Source of the DNA: Bombyx mori
Lineage: Eukaryota; Arthropoda; Insecta; Lepidoptera; Bombycidae
Assembly: GCF_030269925.1 (NCBI RefSeq)
Contig: NC_085128.1
Span: 12,030,501 to 12,094,500, forward strand
Direction: 5' to 3'
DNA length: 64,000 bases
The notes under the pieces were generated by a model that was not told the DNA's origin, ran no database searches, and saw only the letters and a program-made list of their open reading frames with translations. The position numbers and the translations under genes were made by a program. Below, piece by piece: positions 9,487-21,808 of this stretch (position 1 is the stretch's first letter; each line of letters starts with the position of its first letter).

Positions 9487-10093
9487 TATATATAATAATA
9501 TATACATTTGCGGATGTTTATCGAAGAAAGTCAAAGGGTTGAAAGAAAAAAGCGAGAACCCCACAATATATAACATTTAGTATATACATATAAGCCTAAA
9601 ACGCTTTCAGCTCCTATTTAGGCTTACGTACAATTTCCACTAATATGCTGTCTAGTTAAGAAAGTTACCCAGATGCTTCTGTCCGGGGATCTTAATACAT
9701 TAAATAGGTTTTTTTCGTGTAACCCAGCCTTGGAACGAGTAATAGAAGACAATTCACGTAAATGTTTATTCGATTCGAATGTCTGTCGTTCGAGAACTTT
9801 CTGGTAATTGCTTAAATAATTTAGAAGTTTCTATTTGTAAAATGTAACAGATATATAACACTATGTGTATAGGCACACTTCTAGGGATAATTAAGACTAG
9901 TATTACGGTTTCGTTTTTTTTTTTTTTTTTATTATTTCTGAGGTATGGAAATACTTAAAAGTTTTTGTTGTCACAAACGACAAAGGCTATTTTTTGTCTA
10001 TTTTTCCATCAAAATATAAATAGTGTCTAAACTTTTACTTTAAATTTTAATCGTAAATCTAATCGTTTTAAACTTAAATTGTGTACATGATTT
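9487..10093. other. Unique AT-rich spacer
   Basis: A 20-base T run near 9909-9930 and scattered low-complexity sequence. No gene supported. Confidence 0.4.
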
Positions 10094-10202
10094 CGAGAGG
10101 TGTGTGTGGCGCATTTACGTTGTAGATGTGTATGGGCTCCAGTAACCACTTAACATCAGGTGGGCTGTGAGCTCGTCCACACAATAAAGCAATAAAAAAA
10201 AA
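10094..10202 (+). mobile_element. Bm1 SINE, 3' fragment
   Basis: GTGTGTGGCGCATTTACGTTGTAGATG through CCACTTAACATCAGGTGGGCTGTGAGCTCGTCCAC to an A-rich end. Strongly 5'-truncated (about 110 bp kept) and close to consensus. Confidence 0.88.
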
Positions 10203-12164
10203 CGAGCATAATAACAATAAAAACGTGATATACAACAGTAAAGGTGGTTTTAATTGTGTCCACTACTCGTGTGGACCGAAAAAAATGAGTTTCTAAGTAA
10301 TTGAAGAGATTCATATTATAATTAAAAAACAATGCTATCAAAAATACAAATATTTTGTATCTGCTAAGAAGTCATTTGCTTAGGGTACACGTGAGACGTT
10401 ATATGCTGCTCTTGGATTAAAGTATGCAGTTAATCAGTTATTTTTCTTCAGACAAACGTGTCACTGCTTGATGACTAAAATAGGTGGGACAGTGAAATTA
10501 ACCTACTCTGATCCACAATAAGCTCCTTAGCAAGATAACAGTACTGAATATAAGAATACAGGACGGTAGTAGAAAAGCTAGACTAAACTAAGCGGTGAAA
10601 ATTCTGCTGCTATTAAGGACGCCTTTTGAACAGTAACCCGAGAAGATCGGGACTACTATCAATTTGTGTTGCTATCATGGATTCAAAACACACTGTAATA
10701 GTCATCATATCTTAAAAAAACACTAACATCACAATATGTGCTGTAAGATCGTTCAGAAATAATATAACAGAATCATAATTTTTAGAATCATAATTTAGGC
10801 AGCTTTTGCGTTGATCCTAACAAGCAATTACCTAGGTACGTGTAGCGTAATAGGATGTAATTGCAATCAATGATTCACGGTCGAATTCTTTCCGTTCTCA
10901 CTGGCTGTATTAAATAACCAAATGATTCGCCCAGTCCAACAACCGAGCTTGTGTATTCAAGCATCTAATAAAATGAAAACGAATGATCAACCTATCGTAG
11001 CTTGTGCGAGTAGAATAAAACAAACAAAAAGAATCGTAAACAAAGGGATGTAGCACACGCAGAAAGTCACAGTAGGACATAATGCGTACTCATATTTCTT
11101 ACATAAATTTTACACACGCGTCGGTGAGCAACACAAAGCTCGAAGGCTTCTTTAAATATTCCTTTCCTTCATAATCAAAGTGCTGCGTTTGTAAGATAAG
11201 AATTCCCAACGCGCCAGAACGTCTACTGTGTATGAGAATCGTTATGGGATGAACGAAATTATTTTACTCGGCTATTTATCAAAATACTGCGCGGAAGGAG
11301 ACGAGAAATAATTCTATAATTCTGTCTCGTTACTGTTTGCAGCCAGAGACACGAGTATGTTTAATTCATGTACATAAGTCCTTACTGAATTAACTCGATT
11401 CTTATTAAAAGCTACGATTGTTTGTTTTGAATTCGCAGCGGGTTGTATTCATGTTCCGAATGTGATTTAGAGTATTAATTTTTGAGAGAAATATGTTGTA
11501 TTAGTTTGGTTACGAAAAGTAAAAAATCAGAATCAGTGTGGGGACACTGCAGTTATTAATTTAAGAGTACTATTTGAATGCGCTATTGAACATGGCTAAG
11601 CACTAAATTTTAATCAAATGTTGTCAGTTAAGGAAAGGTGGGGATGTTTTTCTCAGTTCCATATATTAGGCGATTAATATTTTCGGCTTTATCATGAAAT
11701 ATTTTTAGTTAACTTGAATAGACAAATGTTGAATCCTATTTTAATCGTTCACCGGATCACGTAGCAACCATAATTGTAAATAATACCGTTTACTTTGAGA
11801 CATTAGATTAACATAGACAATTAATTTAGTTTAAGTCTAACAGTATGTATTCATTGTACGATACCGCTTGGTTCTATAAATGTTTTATTTTACATAAACG
11901 GTTATCTAGAAGAGTTTGCTTTAAATTCGGTTAAGCTATCTGTACTTGCTGTGTTTTTATGTTATGAAACAAAAATAAATTAGGTTGATTTTTTATTGCA
12001 TTGGCATAGCGATACGACGAATCCTGCGATATCAGATATTACTAATTCGATTGGTACCCAATCTATGTGAGTTTAGAACATATGGTATCATTTTAAACAA
12101 TTCCCGTCTTTATTTAATAAAATATTATCGTTTTAAATATCTTATACCTTTAAACGAGCAATTC
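10203..12164. other. Long unique stretch, no gene found
   Basis: About 2 kb with no well-preserved repeat. A trace of very old Bm1-like sequence may exist at 10450-10506 (GTCACTGCTTGATGACTAAAATAGGTGGG). There are local GC rises at 10850-10960 and 11090-11330 but no bounded open frame. Could hold regulatory DNA; nothing specific is visible. Confidence 0.4.
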
Positions 12165-12472
12165 TTGTATATATATATTATATAATCTGAATCTCGGAAA
12201 CGGCTCCAACGATTTTCATAAAACTTAGTATAAAGGGGATTTCGGGGGCGATAAATCGATCTAGCTACGATTTATTTTCAGAAAATGTTGTTTTTTTCGT
12301 GTTTACAATAATCAACTTTATCGATAATCAACTTCATGACTCTTCCCGACATCTATTGGCGAATAATAATACTATTTTTCTTAATTGTGAGAAACTAACT
12401 GCCTCAAAGACACAACAAGATGGCGTTATAAAAAAAAATACCGAGTAAAGCTCATCATCTAGTGACGTTTAA
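12165..12472 (+). mobile_element. Probable Helitron (family C), start approximate
   Basis: Contains GAATCTCGGAAACGGCTCCAACGATTTTCAT and GGCGATAAATCGATCTAGCTA, typical of a lepidopteran Helitron family. It ends CCGAGTAAAGCTCATCATCTAG followed by T, so the 3' CTAG|T rule is met. The 5' end lies in an AT-rich stretch and cannot be fixed. Confidence 0.55.
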
Positions 12473-13068
12473 GTGTTTTATTAGCAAGTGAACAAAGCTA
12501 GCAAAACAATAAATATAAAAGACCCAGATGTATTATGTGAAGTTGCTCGGAGCGTGAAATTTCAATGAATACCCTTAAAACGTGCAGATTAAACCTGTGA
12601 AAACTTTTTGTATTTGCTTAGCGACTGATATAAGTGGATTGCAAAAGTTCCGAGGATGAGCATAAAAATGCTCAAGTTAGGGAAAGAAAAGAAAATCAGT
12701 ATTAAGAGGGTGTCGCAATAGCTGCGAGTATATTTTTGTTACGTGAAAGTTCTTGAGTACTAGGCAAAGCTCGAATAATGGTAGTCGAGTAACATTTTAC
12801 GAGTGACATTAACTCAGAGAATTGCCTTACGTCTTGTGTACGCAAGGTTTATAGATGACTGATATTATTTTATTCAAGATTTTTGTTGTTTATTGCACGA
12901 TCACGTTAAATTATTACCTGAGAATGTGTGGTAGAGAGACGGGCACGCGTATGAGGTCGAGAACGTTCTTTATCTTTCATGAACATTACGCTATTAACTA
13001 AATGATTTCGTTTCAAAACGAAAATCGCAGAATTTGGACCGTATTTTCATACAAATAAACTACATATA
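12473..13068. other. Unique spacer, no gene seen
   Basis: AT-rich, no recognised repeat or coding signal. Confidence 0.4.
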
Positions 13069-13290
13069 GTGGTGGTAAGACCTCTTGTGAGTCCGCGCGA
13101 GTGGGTACCACCACTCTGCCTATTTCTGCCGTGAAGGTGGGGCAGCCGTTGTAACTTACTTGAGACCTTAGAACTTATATCTCAAGGTGGGTGGCGCATT
13201 TACGTTGTGGATGTCTATGGGCTCCAGTAACCACTTAACACCAGGTGGGCTGTGAGCTGGTCCACCCATCTAAGCAATAAAAAAAAATAT
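13069..13290 (+). mobile_element. Bm1 SINE with an internal deletion
   Basis: Standard body from GTGGTAAGACCTCTTGTGAG to CATCTAAGCAATAAAAAAA. The usual CCGTGAAGCAGTAATGCG...GGTTTGAAGGGTGGGG is reduced to CCGTGAAGGTGGGG. That is a deletion of about 23 bp between two TGAAG copies, as in replication slippage or microhomology repair. Confidence 0.92.
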
Positions 13291-14199
13291 TTTTTTATTT
13301 TTTTATTAGAAAAGATAAGTGGTTTTAAAAAACAAAACTCAGTAAATCGAATTGCGATCTAACAAAGTGTTTGTGTATTTTTAATACCACGTATTCTTCT
13401 CGTTATATATTTCAGTGAAGTAGTGTAATTACTGAAGTGGGCTGGATGTTGAAGATCGTTAATTTGCGATAGAGCCAACGATGGTCCTGAATGGAGATGA
13501 GCTGCCCGCAAAATGTGGATGGGTCGCTTGTAACAAGACAGGATATATTGTCCGACACTTAAGTATTTTCTAAGAAGTTTACTCAAACTGTTATTAAGAA
13601 CCTTTAATGTTTAGGGCACAAAAGGTCAGGTAGTTTGTTTACCATTAAGTGTTGGGAATTGAAGATAAAAATTTATCGAGTTTGCTCTTTACAGAAGTTA
13701 TATAAGAAGATTATATTTTTGATGTTTCTTTTTGGGAAAACATTAACTTTTACGCCAAAGATGTTTTCAAGGAAGCCTGAATTAGGAGAATTACACTGAA
13801 AATATTACCGCCCACTGAACTTACTAGGCGATGTATTTAGCATACGTATTTAGTATAGGCTAAGAGTTATTTTTATTTACTTATAACATTTTAATTTGTT
13901 ATATGCCAGTATTAAATAATTATTGGTGAATTCGTTTTCGTTTATATTCATGAAATTATCCTTCGTTATTTTACCTTTATTCTACTAGGTGTACAACATT
14001 TATCCATTTTATAGTTTCATATGGCTAACGACTGGCCCCCTGTATCGGAAGCTTTAATCATTGGATTATTAGAGCGTATTGGACCTGTGGAGTTGTATTT
14101 TTTGGAAGGCTGAATCGACTTAAAAATTCCACTGCGGCTTCGGGCAAACGCACGCCGGACCAGCAGTCGTCGATGGTCTGCATGAAGCCCGCTCATACG
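13291..14199. other. Unique spacer with a GC-rich patch at its end
   Basis: Mostly AT-rich. At 14110-14195 a GC-rich patch (CTTCGGGCAAACGCACGCCGG, CAGTCGTCGATGGTCTGCATG) abuts the next Bm1 and may be a decayed transposon coding fragment; I could not classify it. Confidence 0.35.
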
Positions 14200-14487
14200 A
14201 TTTTTTTATTGCTTAGATGGGTGGTAAGGCTCACAGCCCACCTGGTGTTAAGTGGTTACTGGAGCCCATAGACATTTACAACGTAAATGCGCCACTTACC
14301 TTGAGATATAAGTTCTAAGATCTCAGGATAGTTACAACGGCTGCCCCGCCCTTCAAACCGAAACGCATTACTGTTTCACGGCAGAAATAAGCAGGGTGGT
14401 GGTACCTATTCGCGCGGATATACAAAAGGTCATACCACCAGAAATTACGCGCAAATTATAATTTTGCGGGTTTTGATTTTTATTACA
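14200..14487 (-). mobile_element. Bm1 SINE, 5'-truncated
   Basis: Poly(T), then TTGCTTAGATGGGTGGTAAGG through the body to CAAATTATAATTTTGCGGGTTTTGATTTTTATTAC. It keeps part of the head-proximal region but lacks the A and B boxes. Confidence 0.92.
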
Positions 14488-15215
14488 AGAAATTACTATT
14501 GGTGAAAGATGAGGAACTAAAAGTAGTAGCTGGAAATGACTCGAGTAATTTAATGTGAGATCTTTTTGATGAAAAATGAAATATCTTAAATATAAATTAC
14601 TATATCATATTCATAGCCTAGAGGTAGGCAATGGTTTTGTTCTTCTCCTAGTATCAACACTATGCACGAGCAACGGTAACTGAATTATAGTAGTTTGACT
14701 AAACTAAAACTAATTTGTCTCTATACATTACAAGAGTTAAATAAAGGAGTAGAGCTTGTGATCCAAAATTTTTAAAATAAAGTTTAAAAAAAATCATTGA
14801 TGGCTCACGGACCACATTTATGTATCAAGACGTTATCAATTCATCGTATCGTCTTTTATAAAACAGGATCATTTTGTAAGGAAAAAAAAGGAATCATAAT
14901 ATAACTTGGGACATTTGTCCAAGGGAAACATTTTTTTCGAACATCCGAAAAACGTTAAGTTAACAATAGCCTTTACAGAAATAAGATATTCAAGACGCGC
15001 TTGGGTTCGTTCGACTTGAATTGCGAGAATCCCTTTCATTTGATGGATGCACTTTTGAAAGCAATCATTGTGCTATTTAGAAAATACTATTTAATTTTAA
15101 TTAATTACCATTCATTTATTTATATAGTTTTACTTTCTTTCACTAGTTCCCTGAAATTTTCATCCTTGAAACTAACCAAGAGAAGAAAGACACAAAACTA
15201 TTTTCATTGTTTTCA
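14488..15215. other. Unique AT-rich spacer
   Basis: Open frame of 72 codons at 15001-15219 (plus), AT-rich and without family features. No other signal. Confidence 0.4.
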
Positions 15216-15400
15216 ATAGTTTTTTTTTTGCCCTTGTAGGCAGACGATGACATGGCCCACCTGATGGGGAGTGGCTACCGTTTCATGTGAACTTCGCAAA
15301 TTCAGGGGCAGAACCAAGCCTCGTTTGAAGAAGGACATATCATAGCGCAGGAAATACCGTGCAGGGGAACTCATTCCAAACCCGATTTGTATCAATGAAA
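15216..15400 (-). mobile_element. CR1/Jockey-type LINE tail, decayed
   Basis: Poly(T), then TTGCCCTTGTAGGCAGACGATG...CCACCTGATGGGGAGTGG and TTTGAAGAAGGACATATCATAG parallel the copy at 1191-1640 with small deletions. On the minus strand this still reads the RYDMSFFKRG motif, but the frame is broken upstream. Confidence 0.78.
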
Positions 15401-17911
15401 CAAGAAAGTTTGGTTTTTGAGCTTTAATCAGACTCATGATGCACCTGACGTTGATCAGGTCATGAAACCAATAGACTTGAATATGAGTCCACACTAAGCT
15501 GACCGACTCAAAGACCCATTTACTTTCCTGTCATTGAAACTAAAATCCAAGATTGTTACTAAGCCATTACTGAATGTATTCTAGTTACAAATCCCAATAT
15601 AAAACAAATTTAAACACTGTAACCGTCACACGGATTCAGTTTATAGTCAGAACGTCAATTTAATCGATACATCGGAGTGAAATAATGAACTGACCGTCGC
15701 GACCATAAAACACGATTTTATCATACCGTTGGGAGGGACACGCTTTCGAATATCGTAATAAAAATTCACAGATGTCAAATTTATGAGGATCGACCATTGT
15801 AGAGAGATTAAAAGATTTACTACGGATGAGGGTGCCACGAGCGCTACGAAGCTACGGCGCTACGGAGCTACGAATCAAGTTCTACGACGAAATTTACAAG
15901 TTTAATAGCATTGTAATCCTGCTATATCGGTTTGAGCTTCTTATAGAGCACGTGTTACCTGAACTGCTTCGTGTATTTTGTGAGACAATATTCCGAATTG
16001 TACGAAAGATAATTTTGAACACTGAGCAGTTAATTTTTCTACTGATACTCTCATGGAAATTAACTCACCCCTTTTCAATTAATGATCACAGAAAATACAT
16101 ACCTGAAACAAAATATAAAACATCAGTATATAGTCATATCAAAAAAAAATCAATTAGTGGCCGCTTAACTTCATGCTTTTTTTCAATTTTGATAGAGGGC
16201 TTCGAAATAATTTTACACCTTTTGAGATCACAAAAAATTGAATTGAAATCAATTTACGAATGATTTTGAAATGAAGTAAATGAATGAAAAATAACGAATA
16301 TTATGTCAAGTGAATAAAAAACTGAACTAATGCTATAACAATGAGAGATAGAGTTTATTTATTACGCTTTCACGTCTTAACTACTAATCTGATCATCATG
16401 GAAATTTACATACAGGTACCGAAAAGACAAGATGTATTTCATCTAGAAAATAGTACTATTCCGAAATATTATTATTGTTTTCTACATTAATACGACCAAA
16501 ATCACATGTAACAGCCAATCGGTTAAAATCATTCGAATTTATTAAGCATTTATCTTATCCTTATTTTTGAGATAAACAATAAGTTAATTTTCTTAAAAAA
16601 ACTATCAGTATCTTCTTGTTGCTGTACAATGGTTGTTAAGCAAAAATACAAAATTTTGTTATGGTGAGAGACATCAATCATTTTACGATTGTACGATTTT
16701 CGGAATCAGTCTGAGTTATAAAGTTGAAAGTATTAAAGTACTGAATCGTTTTACACGTACAAAACAATGCCAGCCAAGCAAAGCTGTGACTTTGGTTAGC
16801 ATACGTTGAAACAACTCGTGTACTATCTAACAGATATGTGCTCTTCTATTAAATACTAACTACTGAATCCAGTTTCAGTTAAATCGATGATAAGCGGTGT
16901 AGTGTGTATATCGTGTGTAAATCGACTATAAGCTGTTTAAAGATAATGTTTAATATGTTTAGCATTAATTGAATTTTAGCATTAAGATTTAAGAGTAATC
17001 ACTATGTACTACTATAATAGGTTTTCCTTAAGATGATTTATGTAAAAAAAAATATGTTTAGATTATTATTATTTCTTTTCTTTTTTTTTCTTGTACCCCT
17101 GTGGTGTAGTGTGTAAGTCAGTTCAGTATAATTAAAGTCGTCGCACAGACAATACGTGTTTTAATCAACAACATCTAGGCCCCACACCTCAGCGGTGCAC
17201 ACGGACTCGATACACGCCACTAAAAATACAATTTAGTATTTATTATATTTGTTTATACAGTCATTGTTTTGTCCGCTGCTTAACCAAGCGCGTCAAACTC
17301 TGCGAATTATGAAAAAGATATTTCCCCCGGGCTAGGGCGACGCCTTATAAACGTCCGTTACGCGAAGTATAAATCACCGTAAACGCTAACGCCGCCAAAT
17401 AAATAATTTTCTTTATTCATCAAAATTAAAAGGGGCAGTTGACAAAGCTTCGCCTTAATTAAAATCCGTCGGCTATTATGCCTCGATCGGGCTTAGCTTA
17501 TTTAGTGAAAAGCTACAATCACTATTATTAAGGTGAAGTTGACTTAAGACCGTTCTGTTCATATTTTAAATTTTTATTTGATCATAGTTATCGAAAAAAT
17601 ATTTTTTTGTAATGTACTCAGAAATAAAACCGTGATAAAGTAAAATTTAGTACACTATTTAGCATATAAATGTTTTATGGCTCCACGATATATTTGTAGT
17701 GTTTTTTTTTATATTTGTGCCAAAAAAAATACTACACAGCTTATGTTTAACGCATCACTGGCAAAAAAACTCAAATTTCTAAAACGTTACAGCGGCGCTC
17801 TTGCTTCTTTTTATTATTGGACAGTAGTGATACTATCACCAATCTTCCTACTTTTCTCTTCTTCAACCTTAAGCTAAACATTACCGAGTGTAGGTTCCTG
17901 TCACCTATGTT
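15401..17911. other. Long unique stretch, no confirmed gene
   Basis: Holds a 145-codon open frame (15826-16263, plus), the second longest in the window. Its AT-rich composition, many I/L/K codons and lack of any motif argue for chance. A 16-bp tandem duplication sits at 15841-15872. At 17100-17220 a GC-richer segment with an ATTAAAG signal and AGGCCCCACACC could be a solo-LTR remnant, unproven. Confidence 0.4.
15841..15872. repeat. 16-bp tandem duplication
   Basis: GCGCTACGAAGCTACG is followed immediately by GCGCTACGGAGCTACG (one mismatch). Each unit itself contains two GCTACG copies, so slippage of a 6-8 bp motif is likely. Confidence 0.85.
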
Positions 17912-18025
17912 AAATTTTTTTATTGCCTTTGTGGGCAGACGAGCTTACGGCCCACCTGATGGTGAGTCGTGACCCTCGCCCATGGACTTCAGCAATGCCA
18001 AGAGCAGAGCCAAGCCGCTGCACAT
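17912..18025 (-). mobile_element. CR1/Jockey-type LINE tail fragment
   Basis: TTTTTTATTGCCTTTGTGGGCAGACGAGCTTACGGCCC through GGACTTCAGCAATGCCAAGAGCAGAGCCAAGCCGCTGC, the last ~110 bp of the same LINE as at 1191-1640. Strongly 5'-truncated. Confidence 0.85.
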
Positions 18026-19470
18026 AACATATTTGTACCTTACGTTTTTTGGCTATACGCATTCAGTTATTACCCAGGGCTCTGCCTATATTTGACTATT
18101 TTCCTTTATCTCTAATTAAAATCTTAAATACGATGTTGATGACAAAGAAAACTGCAACCCCGCATATGTGGTCACCGTCCTCTTTAATTAAAGAAGTCAT
18201 CATATATTCCGGTTTAAAAAGCAATCGTTGTTAAAACGTAACGGACTAATAAACAAATTCATATCAATTCGTTTAATTTTAATTTTTGTTATATAATTTT
18301 ATTTGCGTTCCAAAATTTGCTTTACCTACAGAGGGCACAAATACATTTTTAATTTATTAACCAGGAGCAAGCTTGACTCGCCAAAACCTAACACAACATT
18401 TACTGACCTATTATTTACCTTCAAACAACTTCCTTGAAAGTAACCGGTATCATTGCTTGAATTTACTTTGAAAAATAAATAAATAAATATAAACACATTT
18501 TGTTTCTAGTTTATAGCTTGAAGTGTAGGTCACCTATTTTAGAAAATCGAATGTAGGTCTTCTACGATACGAGCTGCGCTTAGTGCAGAGAGAGTATTTT
18601 TTTTATTTTTTTTCATTATTGAAATTTCTTCGGTTCTCTATTTATTTTTGAAGGGAACGAAGCAACTTTTACAAGGATGCATTAGTGGCGAGCTTCGGCG
18701 CAGACCAGGAGATTAGCTAATGGTCTAAACTAGACGTGAACTGTTCGAGGAACAAAAATAGCAGGAAAACTTAAGTGGTTTGTTAGGGTTCATGTTGTAT
18801 CAAGAAAATGTTCGATTGTACAAGTGTTGTCCACTATTTTTTGCTCTTTGAGGTCTTCTTTACTTACAGTCATTATATTGTTTATCGTTATTACCGTGTT
18901 TGAGGACATGACCTCAAGGCTCACCTGATGTTAAATAAGTCCAAAAACAATAACAAAAGCAAATTATAATCGACCAAGTCATCACTGATTTGAAGTTCTA
19001 TATAGAAAATAGCGGTACATCATAACATTATTTAAGTGTTTAAGCAGTAGTTATAAATTGAGTGACAAAAACAAAAAGTAACTAATTCAACGGCCTCTAA
19101 ATAAATTACTAACAATCTTAAACTTTTGTGATATTAAATCAAATTGAAAAAGATATCTTCCGAACAATAACTAACTTAAGAATTTGACGCTTTCTATAAT
19201 TAAATTATAAAGTTTAATAGAAAATATAATATTACTGGAACTAATTAGGCATTTGGTACTTTTCGTAAACGTTTGCTATTTGAACATTGATTCAATAATT
19301 AGAATCGTCCTTCCACGAGCTTTTTTTGTTAATATGAAAAAATATATATTATTAAACAATTTGTTCTAAGAAGTAAAAAGTGAATATGAATTTATACCAC
19401 AGATATTAATTTTGAAATTATTTTCACAATGATTCTATTATTAAGATTCGTTGCAGCTAACTTTTTGTAA
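18026..19470. other. Unique AT-rich stretch
   Basis: No clear repeat; CATGACCTCAAGGCTCACCTGATGTTAAAT near 18907-18936 may be a Bm1 trace. No convincing coding signal. Confidence 0.4.
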
Positions 19471-19624
19471 TTCGTTGTAACTATACTTGAGATCTTAGAA
19501 CTCATATCTCAAGGTGGGCGGCAAGGTGGGTGGCATTTACGTTGTAGATGTCTATGGGCTCCAGTAACCACTTAACACCAGGTGGGCTGTGAGCTCGTCC
19601 ACCAAACTAAGCAATAAAAAAAAA
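19471..19624 (+). mobile_element. Bm1 SINE, 3' part, with a 12-bp duplication
   Basis: From CGTTGTAACTATACTTGAG to CTAAGCAATAAAAAAAA. It contains CAAGGTGGGCGGCAAGGTGGGTGG, a tandem duplication of a 12-bp unit found once in other copies. Confidence 0.9.
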
Positions 19625-19789
19625 CTCATACTTCAAACGCATTAAAAGAAGAGCTCCGATTTCTTTTTCCAAGTTTTTCTCGTCTGTGCCTAATTAATTT
19701 TAACTATGCATTTAGCATAAAAAGTAAGTTATAAACAAGACCTATAAATCTCGAGTCGTAAAAGATTTATTTGCGTGTTAGCTTTCCGT

Positions 19790-20330
19790 TCAAGTGCACA
19801 TCGAGTTTTCAATTACACAAAGTGACGGGCGCTGTGTTGCGGGCGTACCGCGAAAAATGTTGGCGCGGTCAGGCGGCCTGACCGATTGCACGCCGCTCAC
19901 CCGAAACTGACATTACCAAACTAAAAACAACTCAAGCAAACAGATGTTAAGGCTCGCAATCCAACGAGCGAGCCGTGAAAACTACTAAAGTCGGCGGACA
20001 ACTCGTTTTCGAAAGGTTGAAGGAAAACTCGATCGCTTTTCCAGGGGGAAGCTCTCAGTGGTTTATTGCGTTATTACCTGGACGTGTCTGCCGCGACGGG
20101 ACAGCCGCAATTCGAGAAGAAAAGAACGATATGTTGTGAGGAAAGGGATTTTATAGAGCTCTAGAGCGAGCTCCCGAGAAAAGACCAAGTGAACAACCAC
20201 TTTCCGCACCAACCGTAATTTTCTTTGATGAAAACTCAACTGGACAACGCAAAGTTTTTATTTTTCATTCAATTCAATATCGTTGAACGGTTTGCAAGGT
20301 AGGACCGGTAGGTTTTCCTGTTTTATATTT
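19790..20330. promoter_or_regulatory. GC-rich promoter- or enhancer-like patch
   Basis: A clear GC and CpG rise in AT-rich surroundings, with GGGCGTACCGCGAAAAATG and a perfect 9+1+9 palindrome CGGTCAGGCGGCCTGACCG at 19866-19884. No transposon match. The GC content, CpG richness and palindrome suggest a regulatory region or untranslated first exon. There is no clear TATA box or start codon linked to an open frame, so the role is inference only. Confidence 0.25.
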
Positions 20331-20335
20331 CCAGG

Positions 20336-20431
20336 TGATCGTAATCAAAAAGTTCGAAACGAGGACAACAAACGGATTTATTTTGAAAACTAGCCGTAGT
20401 GTTCACACGCTGCAAGAAATGCACTGCTAGA
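20336..20431 (+). CDS. Possible terminal exon, gene unknown
   Basis: A strong acceptor-like tract (TTTTCCTGTTTTATATTTCCAG) precedes GTGATCGTAATC. The frame beginning there is open for 31 codons (VIVIKKFETRTTNGF...) and ends in TAG. The peptide is not low-complexity, but it matches nothing I know. The first six bases also resemble a donor, so a recursive splice site is an alternative. Low confidence. Confidence 0.15.
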
Positions 20432-20490
20432 AAACAGAGAGCTTATATTGTTTAATCCAGTAAAATTGTATTTACTATTTTCTTTAAGAA

Positions 20491-20730
20491 CATTTTTTTA
20501 TTACGTAATTGGGTGAATGAACTTAGGCATCACCTGGTGTTGATTGGTTACTGGAGCTCATAGAATGTCATCAGATACCTTGAGAAACAAGGTCAGTCTC
20601 AATTATATTGTAAAATGACAATTTCACCCTCTACACCGAAATACATGACTGTACGAATGCGTCGTAGTAGAAATAAACAGTAGTATGTATATGTGCGGAC
20701 TAACAATACGCCCGACTACCAGTATTTGAT
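20491..20730 (-). mobile_element. Old Bm1 copy
   Basis: TTTTTTTATTACGTAATTGGGTGAATGAAC, CACCTGGTGTTGATTGGTTACTGGAGCTCATAG and ACACCGAAATACATGACTG follow Bm1 in reverse with roughly every fourth base changed and several indels. One of the oldest copies here. Confidence 0.75.
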
Positions 20731-21258
20731 TCCAATGGTTTTCCTATTACAGTAAGAACCATTCTCACCAATGCGAATTCAGTGAATGAACTTTATTACG
20801 CCGAAAAAACCTCGGAAATTGGTGACAAAAAGTGTAACACAGTCTTAGGAGTCGTGAAATAAGAGTGATGTCCATAAAATAAAATAATAAGCGCCCAATA
20901 AAATCTATCGTTGCGGCCGGGTTTGGGACAAATCTGTCAAATTCGTCTGGTCGATTGAGAGGGGGAACAAAAGGAAGACGTCAGGGGCGAAGTGGGTGAG
21001 AAGTGGTCGAAATTTGATCTGAAGCAGATCGCGATCGTAGTTGCCATCAATCGATGGGTAATTGGGAGCCATGTCAACCGAGTAAACGATACCGCCAATG
21101 TGACAAGAATATTGCCGTTTTATTTTATTTGCGGGGCTCGGAAGTCATTTTTGCAAATCTTTTCTTCTTGTATTTATTTCGTTTTCTTTGTATCATTTTT
21201 ATGGCTAGGAGGCTATTTACATTTTAATTATGTGCATATAATAATAATATGTAGATGT
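20731..21258. other. Unique spacer, no gene seen
   Basis: GC-richer between 20905 and 21110. The plus-strand open frame at 20992-21366 runs into the next Bm1 copy and is not supported as a gene. Confidence 0.4.
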
Positions 21259-21415
21259 TTTTTATTGGGTGGACGAGCTCACAGCCCACCTGGTGTTAAG
21301 TGGTTACTGGAGCCCATAGACATCTACGACGTAAATGCGCCACCCAACTTGAGATATCAGTTCTAAGGCCTCAGTGTAGTTGCAACGGTTGCCCCGCCCT
21401 TCAAACCGAAACGCA
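21259..21415 (-). mobile_element. Bm1 SINE, truncated
   Basis: TTTTTTATTGGGTGGACGAGC (missing the usual CTTAGAT) through the body to CTTCAAACCGAAACGCA. It stops there, 17 bp before a Helitron. Confidence 0.9.
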
Positions 21416-21432
21416 ATGTTGTAAGAATATAA

Positions 21433-21808
21433 TCTATATATTAATACGTGATGAAAAAACTTTGTACCCCTTTTTACGAAAATTGCGTGGACGGAGAAGT
21501 ATGAAATTTCATAATGCATTCGAATAGCATAATGCTATTTTTTTTTAAATTATACATAAAAATTCATTAAATGAATAAAATAAAAATATTATATACACTA
21601 CCATGCATTTGACACACACACACGAATATTATGTTCTTTTATTTATTGGTAGTCTGTGGTCAAATTTAGAATAGATTGATAATGTTTGTCTCCAATATTA
21701 TTTATCAATAGGCTATGAAGTATTTGACAATAGACCCTTAATAATGTTCAAGCTTATAATTTAAATTAATTATAGTTGAATTTCGACTACCTACCGGGCG
21801 ACCACTAG
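21433..21808 (+). mobile_element. Non-autonomous Helitron (family D), complete
   Basis: Begins TCTATATATTAATACGTGATG after A and ends CGGGCGACCACTAG before T, meeting all terminal rules. It shares TTTGTACCCCTTTTTACGAAAATTGCG(T/C)GGACGG with the reverse copy at 58041-58251. An internal CACACACACACG and AT-rich expansion make it longer than that copy. Confidence 0.78.

Noticed and set aside
10450..10506. Possible ancient Bm1 trace
   Set aside because: Too few matched positions to distinguish from chance by eye.
15826..16263. 145-codon open frame, plus strand
   Set aside because: AT-rich codons, no motif, no splice sites, starts in a small tandem repeat; compatible with chance over 64 kb in six frames.
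20992..21366. 124-codon open frame, plus strand
   Set aside because: Its C-terminal third is Bm1 sequence, so it cannot be a conserved gene as drawn.
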